Shown here: one piece after another, positions 28,596 to 37,147 of the stretch
Layout: each line of letters begins with the position of its first letter
How positions within the stretch are numbered: position 1 is the stretch's first letter
NCBI GenBank assembly: GCA_035513345.1
Contig: DATKCF010000172.1
Span: 1-64,000 of the forward strand
DNA from: DATKCF01 sp035513345
Lineage (GTDB): Bacteria > Gemmatimonadota > Gemmatimonadetes > Longimicrobiales > RSA9
Length of the DNA stretch: 64,000 bases
Direction of reading: 5' to 3'
Notes under the pieces: generated by a model
Database searches by the model: none
What the model saw: only the letters and a program-made list of their open reading frames with translations
What the model was told of the DNA's origin: nothing
Made by a program: the position numbers and the translations under genes

Positions 28596-28991
28596 TCAAA
28601 CCTTCGGAACTTCGCTCATCAGCGCCAGCACGTTCGACTCCGTGTCGCGCATGAACGCCAGCCACAATACCCGGTCCCCCAGATCCGCCACCTCGTGTGG
28701 CTCCGATTCGAACTCCACACCACGCGCCTTCAGCACGTCCGCCATGCCCCCGATGTCCGGCACAACGTAGTAGATGATCGACGCCGGATGGTCGAACCGT
28801 TCCTCCACCGCCACACCAAGCATCAACCGGATCCCGCTGCAGTCGAAAAACGCCATCCGCGGCACCTCGAACAGAAACCGCATCCCCAGAACGTCACGGT
28901 AGAACGCCACCGCACGCGCCAGGTCGTGTACGTTCACCGCAATCTGTCCGATCCGGTCCAGACCACCCGTGCCACCTGCTTCGTCGGTCAT
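28596..28991 (-). CDS. VOC-superfamily (glyoxalase-like) protein
   Basis: 131 residues from ATG 28991, which has GGGAGGTG upstream; a longer frame is rejected. The single VOC domain shows GQIAVNVHDLARAVAFYRDV (beta1, metal His and helix), then FFDCSGIRLMLGV and VLWLAFMRDTESNVLALM. It has the FYRDVLG motif of the superfamily. VOC proteins include dioxygenases, glyoxalases and antibiotic-binding proteins; the reaction here is unknown. Confidence 0.87.
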   Translation of the reverse strand: MTDEAGGTGGLDRIGQIAVNVHDLARAVAFYRDVLGMRFLFEVPRMAFFDCSGIRLMLGVAVEERFDHPASIIYYVVPDIGGMADVLKARGVEFESEPHEVADLGDRVLWLAFMRDTESNVLALMSEVPKV

Positions 28992-29128
28992 CGGTTCACC
29001 TCCCTCCAGTCCGGTTGCCATGACACGCTCCGTTTGCCAGCCCTCCCGGCCGGCCGCCAGGATCTCCTTGCGGGCCCGCCCGGTCAGGCCCCGCCGTACC
29101 AGCCGACCGGCCCGGGCCCTTGCATTAG

Positions 29129-29145
29129 TTAGTTAGTGTAACTAA
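29129..29145. promoter_or_regulatory. MarR-type operator candidate
   Basis: TTAGTTA-GTG-TAACTAA is a perfect 7-bp inverted repeat with a 3-bp centre, 10 bp before the MarR start codon, in an AT-rich patch within high-GC surroundings. The size and position fit an autoregulatory operator for the MarR protein. It may also affect the divergent VOC gene, whose start is 137 bp away. Confidence 0.6.
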
Positions 29146-29155
29146 ATAATTGGGG

Positions 29156-29593
29156 ATGACAGAATACGCAAGCCACCACGCCGCCACCGCCTCTCGGCTC
29201 CATGCCTTCGCCATCCACCTGCTCCGTCACGTCCGCTCCGCCGACGCTGATGCCGGGCTGTCCGCCGCCCGGCTGTCCGCGTTGTCCGTGCTCGTGTTTG
29301 GTGGTGAGCGGACGATCGGGGAGCTTGCCTCGGCCGAGCAGGTCAGTGCTCCCACGATGACGCGACTCGTGAGCGCGCTCGAGCGGGACGGGCTTGTCCG
29401 TCGCCGCCGATCGGGTCACGACGCGCGTGTAGTGCGGATCAGCGCGACGGCCAGGGGACGCCGAATGCTCGAAGCGGGCCGGGACCGCCGTGTGGTGCTG
29501 GTGACGGAGCTTCTGGCCGGCCTCGACGAAGCGGACCGAGCGACAGTGCGGGCGGCACTGGACGTGCTCGAGGGTACCCTCGCGGGCGACTGA
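29156..29593 (+). CDS. MarR-family transcriptional regulator
   Basis: 145 residues. The winged helix is clear: RTIGELASAEQVSAPTMTRL (helix-turn-helix), LVSALERDGLV and RRRRSGHDARVVRISATARG (wing). The N-terminus TASRLHAFAIHLLRHVR and the C-terminal helices fit the dimer interface. A perfect palindrome ends 10 bp before the start and is its likely operator. Start is ATG 29156; a TTG two codons earlier is also possible. Effector unknown. Confidence 0.92.
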   Translation: MTEYASHHAATASRLHAFAIHLLRHVRSADADAGLSAARLSALSVLVFGGERTIGELASAEQVSAPTMTRLVSALERDGLVRRRRSGHDARVVRISATARGRRMLEAGRDRRVVLVTELLAGLDEADRATVRAALDVLEGTLAGD

Positions 29594-29620
29594 GCTCCTG
29601 GTGAGAAAATCCGGCTCGGG

Positions 29621-30787
29621 TCAGCTCGAGTAGTACGCGGCGTTTTCATCGATGTAGCCGGCGGACAGGTCGCAGCCCCATCCGACGGCGCGGCCATCGC
29701 CAACGCCGAGCGTAATCGTGATATCGACGGTGTCACCCGCGAGGGCTTCGCGGACTCTGGCTTCATCGAACGAGGCGCGTACACCGCCGATGACGACGGG
29801 TGTGCCGTTGATGGACGCGTCGGTCGAATCCGGAACGATGGTGCAGTCGAAACACTTGCCGATGGCCATGAGGATACGGCCGACGTTGGGGTCGGCGCCG
29901 TGGGCCATGGTCTTGATGAGCGGCGAATTGATGATCGTGCGGGCGACGTTCCGCGCATCGTCCTCAGAAGTGGCGCCGTCGACGGAAACGCGCAGCAGGC
30001 GGGTTGCGCCCTCGCCATCGCGTGCGAGCATCTCGGTCACGCGGACGCAACCTGCGATGAGGGCGGGCTCGAACTCGCTGGCGGGTACGGGACCAGCCAA
30101 CCCGTTCGCGAGGATGGCGCAGGTGTCGGACGTGCTGGTGTCGCTGTCGATGGAAAGCATGTTGAACGATACGTGCACGGCGCGACGCAGCATGCGGTCG
30201 AGCGCCGCCGCGTCAAAGGCGGCATCCGTGAAGATGTAGACGAGCATTGTCGCCATATCGGGCTGGATCATGCCCGCGCCCTTGGCGACCCACGTGATGG
30301 TCGCGTTACCGACCCGGGCCGACAGGGCCTTCGGCTTCGTGTCTGTAGTCATGATGCCTTCCGCTCCGACCACGGGATCATCCTGGAGTGCGGCGGCCAT
30401 GCCGCGCAGTCCGTTCTCGATCTTCTCGATCGGCAATGGCACACCGATCACGCCGGTCGAGCTGACGAGGACGCGATTCTCGGTCGTGCCGGCTTCGGTC
30501 GCTGCGGCGGCCGCCATCCGCTTCGCGTTCTCCAGACCGATCGGTCCGGTCGCGACGTTGCTGAACCTGCTGTTCGCGACAATGGCGCGAAGCGTTCCTC
30601 CGCGTATCGTCTGTCGCCCGAGCAACACTGGCGCACCGGGGAAGTGGCTGCGTGTGAACACGGCGGCGGCGGCGGCGTCCACTTCACTGGTGAACAGTGT
30701 GAGATCGCGGGCGCTCGGCTTCAGCCCGCAGTTCTTCGATGCGCAGCGGAATCCGCGCGGGAACACGGGCGCTTCGTGGAATTGCAT
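29621..30787 (-). CDS. argJ: glutamate N-acetyltransferase / ornithine acetyltransferase
   Basis: 388 residues. ArgJ transfers the acetyl group from N-acetylornithine to glutamate in arginine synthesis. PRGFRCASKNCGLKPSARDL is the family N-terminus, and KGAGMIQPDMATML holds the self-cleavage site with catalytic Thr180 in ATML. STGVIGVPLPI and NSPLIKTMAHGADPNVGR are also conserved. ATG 30787 places the N-terminus close to other ArgJ proteins. A GTG at 30844 would add 19 residues and cannot be excluded. No other arg gene is in the window, so the pathway is dispersed here. Confidence 0.92.
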   Translation of the reverse strand: MQFHEAPVFPRGFRCASKNCGLKPSARDLTLFTSEVDAAAAAVFTRSHFPGAPVLLGRQTIRGGTLRAIVANSRFSNVATGPIGLENAKRMAAAAATEAGTTENRVLVSSTGVIGVPLPIEKIENGLRGMAAALQDDPVVGAEGIMTTDTKPKALSARVGNATITWVAKGAGMIQPDMATMLVYIFTDAAFDAAALDRMLRRAVHVSFNMLSIDSDTSTSDTCAILANGLAGPVPASEFEPALIAGCVRVTEMLARDGEGATRLLRVSVDGATSEDDARNVARTIINSPLIKTMAHGADPNVGRILMAIGKCFDCTIVPDSTDASINGTPVVIGGVRASFDEARVREALAGDTVDITITLGVGDGRAVGWGCDLSAGYIDENAAYYSS

Positions 30788-31117
30788 GGATCGCGAGTCG
30801 TTCAGGTTCGGGTAGAGGTGGTGGACGAGGTACTCCGGCGCCACCTGCGCGCTGCCGGCGTCGGTGCACGACGCGAACCCCGATCACGTGGAATCTGTCA
30901 CGAAGTCTAGGCGTTCGCGGTGCGCAGCGCCAAGCCCCCCACGGCCCGGGGTGCATCGCGGCGCCCGGGAAGATGATGGGGTCTCTGTGGTTCGTCGTCT
31001 GGCCGCCGCAACAATGGCTCGCTATTGTAGTCGTTCACAGGATCGACCGGTGCGGAATCGGGGTCGGGCGTCCCCGTTCCTTCACGAGCAAGGCTCCGGC
31101 AGGGAGGTTGCCGTCGA

Positions 31118-31360
31118 ATGGCGAAGCAGGAAGGAATCGAGATGGAGGGTGTGGTCACGGAGGTGCTCCCCGACCGCAACTTTCGCGTGCTCCTGGACAA
31201 CGGACACACCGTCCTGGCTTACTCGGCCGGCAAGATGTCGAAGTACAAGATCCGTGTGCTCGTCGGAGACCGGGTGTCCCTCGAGTTGTCGCCCTACGAC
31301 CTGTCCCGTGGCCGCATCACCTACCGTCACAAAGCCGGCGGCGGCCCGCCGCCCCGCTGA
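31118..31360 (+). CDS. infA: translation initiation factor IF-1
   Basis: 80-residue OB-fold protein. MAKQEGIEMEGVVTEVLPDRN is the IF-1 start (shown here split: MAKQEGIEMEGVVTEV), followed by FRVLLDNGHTVLAYSAGKMS, YKIRVLVGDRV and SLELSPYDLSRGRITYR, all conserved ribosome-contact segments. GGGAGG lies upstream of the ATG. It carries a short Gly/Pro tail beyond the usual 72 residues. It stands alone, away from the ribosomal protein operons. Confidence 0.95.
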   Translation: MAKQEGIEMEGVVTEVLPDRNFRVLLDNGHTVLAYSAGKMSKYKIRVLVGDRVSLELSPYDLSRGRITYRHKAGGGPPPR

Positions 31361-31384
31361 CGTGACACGAGTCCACGACCGCGC

Positions 31385-31864
31385 GTGAGTCAGCCAGAGG
31401 TGCCGTGCGAGCGGCCCGTCACCCCGAACGATCCCGACGACAGGATTTCTGCGCCTGCACGCTCCGGCCCGAGCCCCGTGGGCAAGGACAGGAACGTCAT
31501 CATCCGGGACCTGGTCATCTTCCAGATCAAGCTTCTGCTGGATGGCCTGAAGGACATTGTGCTGTCGCCGATGTCGATTGTTGCCGCCGCGCTCGACATC
31601 CTCTCGCCGACGAAGCAGCGTGGCAAGCGTTTCTACGCCGTGCTGACGCTCGGTGAGCGGTTCGACAAGTGGCTCAACCTGTTCAACGTTTCAGAACGTG
31701 CGGCCGCCCACGAGGAAGGCCTCTTCGGTGCCAGCCGCGCGGGCGCGAACACGCTGCTCGGCAAACTCGAGCAACTCGTGATCGGCCATGCCGAGGATGA
31801 TGACAGGAAGGACGGCGAGAGTACGGGTGCCGACGACGACCCGCCGGCTGAGACACAATCGTGA
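31385..31864 (+). CDS. conserved hypothetical protein
   Basis: 159 residues from a GTG start, 24 bp after infA. A Pro-rich N-terminus is followed by a helical core (RDLVIFQIKLLLDGLKDIVL, then SPMSIVAAALDIL and RFYAVLTLGERFDKWLNLF) and an acidic disordered C-terminus. The core is amphipathic rather than membrane-spanning. I do not recognise a named family. Spacing suggests possible co-transcription with infA. Confidence 0.75.
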   Translation: MSQPEVPCERPVTPNDPDDRISAPARSGPSPVGKDRNVIIRDLVIFQIKLLLDGLKDIVLSPMSIVAAALDILSPTKQRGKRFYAVLTLGERFDKWLNLFNVSERAAAHEEGLFGASRAGANTLLGKLEQLVIGHAEDDDRKDGESTGADDDPPAETQS

Positions 31865-31985
31865 CCGACGCCTCGGTCGCCAGCCCCGTCGCGCGACACT
31901 GGCAACGATCTTGCGCTCCGCACACCGGCAGCCTACATCGCCCGTACGATCATGACATCTCGACTCAGGAGAAAGGACGTTCCCG

Positions 31986-32603
31986 ATGCCACATCCGTTC
32001 AAGTTGCCGGATCTGCCATATGCGTTCAACGCGCTCGAGCCGCATATCGATGCGAAGACCATGGAAATCCACCACGACAAGCATCACGCCGCATACACGA
32101 GCAAGCTGAACGAAGCGCTTGACGGCCACGCGTCGTTCCAGGCCAGGTCGATCGAGGACCTGCTCCGCGGCATTGACGACGTCCCGGACGCGATCCGCAC
32201 TGCCGTGAGGAACAACGGCGGCGGGTACGCGAACCACGCGTTGTTCTGGACAATCATGTCGGCCAGCGGCGGCGGCGAGCCGTCGGGCTCAATCGGCGAC
32301 GCCATCAACTCGAAGTTCGGCTCGTTCGGAGAGTTCAAGTCGAAGCTGAGCGCCGCGGCGGCCGGCCAGTTCGGCAGCGGCTGGGGCTGGCTCGTTGTCG
32401 ATGGATCCGGCAACCTCGACGTCTACTCCACGCCGAACCAGGACAGCCCGTACATGAAGGGCCACACGCCGATCCTCGGCGTCGATGTCTGGGAACATGC
32501 CTACTACCTGAACTACCAGAACCGGCGGCCGGACTACCTTGCGGCGTGGTGGAACGTCGTCAACTGGCCGGAAGTCCAGAAGCGGTACGACGCGGCGAGG
32601 TAA
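31986..32603 (+). CDS. superoxide dismutase, Mn-type predicted
   Basis: 205-residue Fe/Mn superoxide dismutase. Metal ligands are His29 (IHHDKHH), His84 (NHALFW), Asp167 and His171 (DVWEHAYY). NQDSPYM at 151-157 carries the Gln typical of the manganese form, as does the GGG before YANHALFW, so Mn is more likely than Fe. No signal peptide, so it acts in the cytoplasm. AGGAGAAAGGA lies upstream, and a terminator follows at 32643-32665. Confidence 0.95.
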   Translation: MPHPFKLPDLPYAFNALEPHIDAKTMEIHHDKHHAAYTSKLNEALDGHASFQARSIEDLLRGIDDVPDAIRTAVRNNGGGYANHALFWTIMSASGGGEPSGSIGDAINSKFGSFGEFKSKLSAAAAGQFGSGWGWLVVDGSGNLDVYSTPNQDSPYMKGHTPILGVDVWEHAYYLNYQNRRPDYLAAWWNVVNWPEVQKRYDAAR

Positions 32604-32642
32604 CAGCCTTCGGGCGGTGACACGCGGAGTCCGGGAAGGGGC

Positions 32643-32665
32643 GGGGCGGCTGGTTCAGCCGCCCC
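32643..32665 (+). terminator. rho-independent terminator after superoxide dismutase
   Basis: Perfect 10-bp stem GGGGCGGCTG/CAGCCGCCCC with a 3-nt loop, followed by TCTTCGT. It overlaps the last codons of the convergent DUF1579-like gene, so it may serve both directions. Confidence 0.75.
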
Positions 32666-33182
32666 TCTTCGTGTACAGCCCGTCGAACGCGGCGGACCAC
32701 GTTGCGCCACCGTCGCTGCTCTGCTGCCAGTACTGGCGCACGCGGTCCGGTGACGTGCCGACCTGCGACCACGTCACCCGGTTCATGATGGTCACGCCGT
32801 TGGCACCCAGCGTGTTGCCTTCCAGAACCATCGCGCCATCGACGAGCTTGCCTTCCAGTCGCAGCAGAGCGCCGGCATCGCTGACCCATGTCTGGTGCCA
32901 GACCTGGCGGGTCCGATCCCAGATATTGTAGCTCTTCCCGGACATGCCGCCCGCGCCCGTCCACTCCTCGAGCAGAACGCAGTCCTTGAGGATCAGCGAT
33001 ATGCGGTTCTCCCCCGCCCTGTTTCCGTTCGGCAGAGTAACATCCCAGGTCCCGACCCAGAAATCGAACTGCCTGTGCTCCGCCGCACTGCAATCCGGCG
33101 GTTGTGGTTGCTGGGCGTCGACGCCGGCGGCGACGGCCAGTGTGAACACGATCGCACCGCACGCCGCTCGCGCCAGGTGCAT
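32655..33182 (-). CDS. secreted DUF1579-like protein
   Basis: 175 residues from ATG 33182 (AGAGGAGG upstream). A signal peptide (MHLARAACGAIVFTLAVAAG, then VDAQ) is followed by FDFWVGTWDV, the DUF1579-type opening, and by LLEEWTGAGGMSGKSYNIWD and SSDGGATWSAAFDGLY. Its fold is probably lipocalin-like. No enzymatic role is known. A longer frame upstream is rejected because it lacks a signal. Confidence 0.82.
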   Translation of the reverse strand: MHLARAACGAIVFTLAVAAGVDAQQPQPPDCSAAEHRQFDFWVGTWDVTLPNGNRAGENRISLILKDCVLLEEWTGAGGMSGKSYNIWDRTRQVWHQTWVSDAGALLRLEGKLVDGAMVLEGNTLGANGVTIMNRVTWSQVGTSPDRVRQYWQQSSDGGATWSAAFDGLYTKRGG

Positions 33183-33325
33183 GGAGTCCTCCTCTGTCTG
33201 ATCCGGAATCGGTAGCCGCCGCACAGGCGGGGGGCCGTCACTGTGACAACGGACCATCTGACGCGCTCGTGACGCGACCGGTGACGAGCTGCCGCGCGCG
33301 CGTGATGGGCAGCTTCCGTCGTGGA

Positions 33326-34147
33326 TCAGCGACCCGCTGGTTGCGCCGCCGCGTCGGGCACGAACAGCGGACGGCCGACGCGATCGATCCCGAACTCGGC
33401 TATCAACTGCTGCGCCGCGTCGCCCGTCAGCCAGTCCGCGAACCTCGACGCGCCTTCGGACTGCAACGCATTCGCGACGAGGATCACGGAGTATCGGTTC
33501 ACCAGCCGTTCGTCGCCGCTCGACAGGATCTCCAGAGCGAGCCGATCGCGCGCGTACCGGAACGAGGCAATGTCGGTGAGCGTGTATGCTTCGCGCTCGG
33601 CCGCGATCCCGAGGGCGTCGGCCATGCCGACGCCCGCTTCCGCGTACCAGTCGCCGACCGGGTCCGTGCCGGCCGCGAGCCAGACGGAGCGCTCGCGACG
33701 GTGCGTCCCGCTGTCATCGCCGCGCGATACGAACGGCAGGCCCATGGCCGCGATCGCGGCGAACGCAACCGCAGCATCCCGCGTGCCGCGTATGCCGGCC
33801 GGATCCGATGGCGGACCGACAATGACGAACTCGTTGTGCATCACGGCTCGCCGATCCGTGCCGTGACCGTCGTCCATGAACGCCTGTTCGTCGGCCGGGC
33901 TGTGCGCGATGATCGCGTCCACATCGCCTCGCCGGCCCAGCTCGAGCGCCTGCCCGCTGCCGACTGCCACGTACCGGATCGACCAGCCCGGATTCGCCGA
34001 CTCGAATGCCGGCACGAGCACATCGAGTAGTCCGCTGTCCTCGACGGACGTGGTCGTTGCGACGTTGATCGCTTCCGGCGAACTTTCGCCTTCCGCGCAT
34101 GCCGCGCAAGCCATGACCGCTACGGCCGCCACCGCGGATCGCCACAT
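33326..34147 (-). CDS. TupA-like tungstate-binding lipoprotein (orphan)
   Basis: 273 residues. A lipoprotein signal ends near AACA. ATTTSVEDSGLLDVLVPAFE is the TupA family start, with the anion-binding TTTS. AVGSGQALELGRRGDVDAII and AHSPADEQAFM follow, as does MHNEFVIVGPPSDPAGI. These match periplasmic tungstate (or molybdate) binding proteins. No tupB permease or tupC ATPase lies nearby. It starts 5 bp after the acyl-CoA synthetase gene, so the two may share a transcript. Confidence 0.85.
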   Translation of the reverse strand: MWRSAVAAVAVMACAACAEGESSPEAINVATTTSVEDSGLLDVLVPAFESANPGWSIRYVAVGSGQALELGRRGDVDAIIAHSPADEQAFMDDGHGTDRRAVMHNEFVIVGPPSDPAGIRGTRDAAVAFAAIAAMGLPFVSRGDDSGTHRRERSVWLAAGTDPVGDWYAEAGVGMADALGIAAEREAYTLTDIASFRYARDRLALEILSSGDERLVNRYSVILVANALQSEGASRFADWLTGDAAQQLIAEFGIDRVGRPLFVPDAAAQPAGR

Positions 34148-34152
34148 CGGCG

Positions 34153-36264
34153 CTATCTCCTGTCGCGGCCGAGCCGAACCCTCGCATCCACTGCTATCCC
34201 GCCCGACTCGAACACGACGAAGGGATTGATATCCATCTCGAGCACTTCGGGCCGCTCGCCGACGAGCTGCGATATGCGCTGTATCACTTCGACCAGCGTG
34301 GTGGTATCCGATGGCGGCTCGCCGCGCACACCGCGCAACAGTTGCGCGCCGCGTATCGAGTCCATCATCTCGCGCGCGTCGATGTCCGATACCGGCTGCA
34401 CGCAGAACACTACATCGCCAAGCGCTTCAACGTAGATTCCGCCAAGTCCGAACATCAGCACCGGTCCGAACGTCGGGTCGTGGCTCATCCCGATGATGGT
34501 TTCGCGGCCGCCCTTCACGAACTGCTCGATCTGCACGCCTTCGAGGCGGGCATCCGGCGATGCCGCACGGGCCCGTGACATTATCGAATCGAATGCCTTG
34601 CGCATCTCATCATCGTCGCGCACGTCGAGCGCAACACCGCCGATATCCGTCTTGTGGACGATGTCGGGCGAAACGATCTTCGCCGCCACCGGATAGCCGA
34701 CATCCCGCGCCGCCGCTACCGCCTCGTCCGCCGTGCCGGCCGGGCGCGTCGCGATCACCGGAATGCCGTATGCCGCGAGCAGCGCCTGCGCCGCGCTTGC
34801 CGGCAGGTAACCGTCGGGTCCGGGCGCGGCCGACAGTGCCCGCTCCGCCGCGTTCGCGTGGACGTCGAACTCGCGGACCGTGCCGATCGGCCTGCTGAGC
34901 CACTTGCGCTGGCGGTTCAATGCGGCGAGCGCACGGGCCGCGGATTCCGGGAATATGTAGGCCGGGATGCCGGCTTCGCTCAGTTCGGCCCGACCCTGTG
35001 GCAGACCCTCACGTCCCATGAGCACAGCCAGAAGCGGCTTGCCGGGCATGGCCAGGCGAGCCTCGATGATCGCGTTGGCGACGTCGAGCTGGCGAACTCC
35101 GAGCGGCGGCACGAAAGCGGCAATCGCAGAACTGACATTCGGATCGCCCAGCACGGTCTCGAGCGCGATGCGGTAGTTCTCGGCCGTTGCCGTCGCGATC
35201 ATGTCGACGGGGTTCCGCACACTCGCTTCCTCGGGCAGGTCACGACGCAACTTCGCCTGCGTCTCCGCTGACAGTTCGACAACCCTGAGGCCGGCCGCTT
35301 CGCACGCATCCGTGATGATGATGCCGGGCCCGCCTGCGTTCGTGACGATCGCGACCGTTTCGTCGACGGGCGGAGTGAGATGGCTGAACGCGACTGCGAG
35401 GTCGAACAGCTCCTCGAGCCGGTCGACTCGTATGACGCCGCATTGCGCGAGCAGCGCGTCAGTCGCTGTATCCAGACCCGCCAGCGCACCGGTATGCGAC
35501 GACGCGGCCCGCGCACCCGCCGCCGTTCGTCCCGCCTTCACCACGAGGATCGGCTTCGAGCGCGTCACACGGCGAGCGATCTTCGTGAACTTCCTCGGGT
35601 TCCCGAAGCTCTCGAGGTAGAGCAGGATCACGCCGGTTCCCTCGTCGTGCTCCCAGTACTCGATCAAATCGTTGCCGCTCACGTCCGCCTTGTTGCCGAC
35701 GGATACGAAGTGGTGAATGCCGATCCCGAACTCGGCCGCATAGTCGAGGATCGTCACGCCCATTGCGCCCGACTGGCTCATGAAGCTCACGTTGCCGGGT
35801 GGCGGCATGCTGGGCGCGAACGTCGCGTTCATCATGACGTCCGCGCTCGTGCTGACAACGCCCAGACAGTTCGGGCCGACAATGCGCATTCCGTGGCGCC
35901 GCGTGACCGCCAGCAGTCGATTCTCCCTTTCGATACCCTCGCCACCGACTTCCTTGAAGCCGGCCGATATCACGATCACCGCCTTGACACCGCACGCCGC
36001 GCATTCCTCGGTCACAGCCTCGACATGTCCCTTCGGAACTGCGATCACGGCCAGATCGATGTCGGCCCGGATCGCGCCGACTGACGCGAACGCCGGTACG
36101 CCGTGAACCGCCCTCGCCTTCGGATTGACCGGATAGATCGCACCCGTGTATCCGTGGCGGAGCAGGTTGTCGATGATCATCCAACCGATCGTGGCCGGTG
36201 TGCGGCTGGCGCCGACGACTGCAATCGATGCCGGCTGGAAGAACGGGTCGAGCGTGCTGGACAA
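34153..36264 (-). CDS. ADP-forming acetate/acyl-CoA synthetase, fused alpha-beta
   Basis: 703 residues. The alpha part is first: FFQPASIAVVGASRTPA (CoA-binding Rossmann start), then LYLESF with Glu218 and ASSHTGALAG with His257, matching the catalytic Glu and the phosphohistidine of this family. The beta ATP-grasp part follows, with VAAKIVSPDIVHKTDIGG, where the His of HKTD is the second phosphorylation site. It converts acyl-CoA + ADP + Pi to acid + CoA + ATP. The TTG at 36264 is chosen since it starts next to LDPFF; a start inside dtxR would also be in frame. Confidence 0.88.
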   Translation of the reverse strand: MSSTLDPFFQPASIAVVGASRTPATIGWMIIDNLLRHGYTGAIYPVNPKARAVHGVPAFASVGAIRADIDLAVIAVPKGHVEAVTEECAACGVKAVIVISAGFKEVGGEGIERENRLLAVTRRHGMRIVGPNCLGVVSTSADVMMNATFAPSMPPPGNVSFMSQSGAMGVTILDYAAEFGIGIHHFVSVGNKADVSGNDLIEYWEHDEGTGVILLYLESFGNPRKFTKIARRVTRSKPILVVKAGRTAAGARAASSHTGALAGLDTATDALLAQCGVIRVDRLEELFDLAVAFSHLTPPVDETVAIVTNAGGPGIIITDACEAAGLRVVELSAETQAKLRRDLPEEASVRNPVDMIATATAENYRIALETVLGDPNVSSAIAAFVPPLGVRQLDVANAIIEARLAMPGKPLLAVLMGREGLPQGRAELSEAGIPAYIFPESAARALAALNRQRKWLSRPIGTVREFDVHANAAERALSAAPGPDGYLPASAAQALLAAYGIPVIATRPAGTADEAVAAARDVGYPVAAKIVSPDIVHKTDIGGVALDVRDDDEMRKAFDSIMSRARAASPDARLEGVQIEQFVKGGRETIIGMSHDPTFGPVLMFGLGGIYVEALGDVVFCVQPVSDIDAREMMDSIRGAQLLRGVRGEPPSDTTTLVEVIQRISQLVGERPEVLEMDINPFVVFESGGIAVDARVRLGRDRR

Positions 36265-36286
36265 GGTCGGCTCTGTTGTCAGGGGT

Positions 36287-36943
36287 TCAGTCGATGGGTT
36301 CGACCAGGATCGTGCCGCATATCTCACGGCCGAGCATGTGCGAACGTTTGCCGACGCGAACGGTCAGTGGCCCGTTGAACGGCGCCCGCTCGATCACAGC
36401 GATGTCAGCGCCGGGCGTCAGGCCGAGTTCGGCAAGATACCGGAGCGCATCCGGATCGGCATCGCGGACACGGCGCAGTACAGCCGACCGGCCGGCATCC
36501 AGATCGGCCAGCACAGGCCAGCTCGCCGCGCGCAACCGTCCGTCAGCCGCCGGGATCGGCGAGCCGTGCGGGTCCGTGAGCGGCTCGCCCAGCAGCTTGG
36601 CCATCCGGTCGACCAGGTCGTCCGACGCGGCATGCTCGAGTCGCTCGGCCTCGTCATGCACCCGGTCCCACGTGTAGCTCATCACCTCGACGAGGAACAG
36701 CTCGATCACGCGGTGCCGCCGGATCAGACGAAGTGCGCTGCTGCGACCCTCCGGAGTCAGCGTCGCGCCACGGTAGCGGACGTGTTCGACCAGGCCCTGC
36801 TCCGACAGTCGCTTCAGCATGCCTGTGACCGAACCGGCCGCGACGGCGAGCCGCTCGGCGATCGCCGATGTGCTCACTGGCCCGTCGCTTTCGCCGAGCT
36901 GGTAGATCGCCTTGAGATAGTCTTCGACAGCCGGCGTGGTCAT
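36287..36943 (-). CDS. DtxR-family metal-dependent transcriptional regulator
   Basis: 218 residues from ATG 36943 (AAGGAA upstream). The N-terminal winged helix is VEDYLKAIYQL...VSTSAIAERLAVAAGSVTGM, with the recognition helix at about 35-45. The dimer/metal domain has LFLVEVMSYTWDRVHDEAERLEHAAS, shown here as VMSYTWD and EAERLEHA. A C-terminal FeoA/SH3-like domain (DIAVIERAPFNGPLTVRVG) follows. It senses Fe2+ or Mn2+. It is 22 bp upstream of the acyl-CoA synthetase start and divergent from the crotonase gene. Confidence 0.92.
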   Translation of the reverse strand: MTTPAVEDYLKAIYQLGESDGPVSTSAIAERLAVAAGSVTGMLKRLSEQGLVEHVRYRGATLTPEGRSSALRLIRRHRVIELFLVEVMSYTWDRVHDEAERLEHAASDDLVDRMAKLLGEPLTDPHGSPIPAADGRLRAASWPVLADLDAGRSAVLRRVRDADPDALRYLAELGLTPGADIAVIERAPFNGPLTVRVGKRSHMLGREICGTILVEPID

Positions 36944-37147
36944 GCGTTTCCTTCGCTGCGGCCCGCTTCGCCGGTCATGGAGCGCGGACCCGGGCGTGGC
37001 ACCAAACATGCCTGCGCCAACATGGCCGTGCAACCCGGCCATGCTCCCGCTTGCAGCGCGTGCCGGTGAAGGGTCAACTTGCGTGGCATCTCTGCGCCGC
37101 GTCCGGATGACGTGGCGCCATTGCTCCGGACGGAATGGAATACGTGC

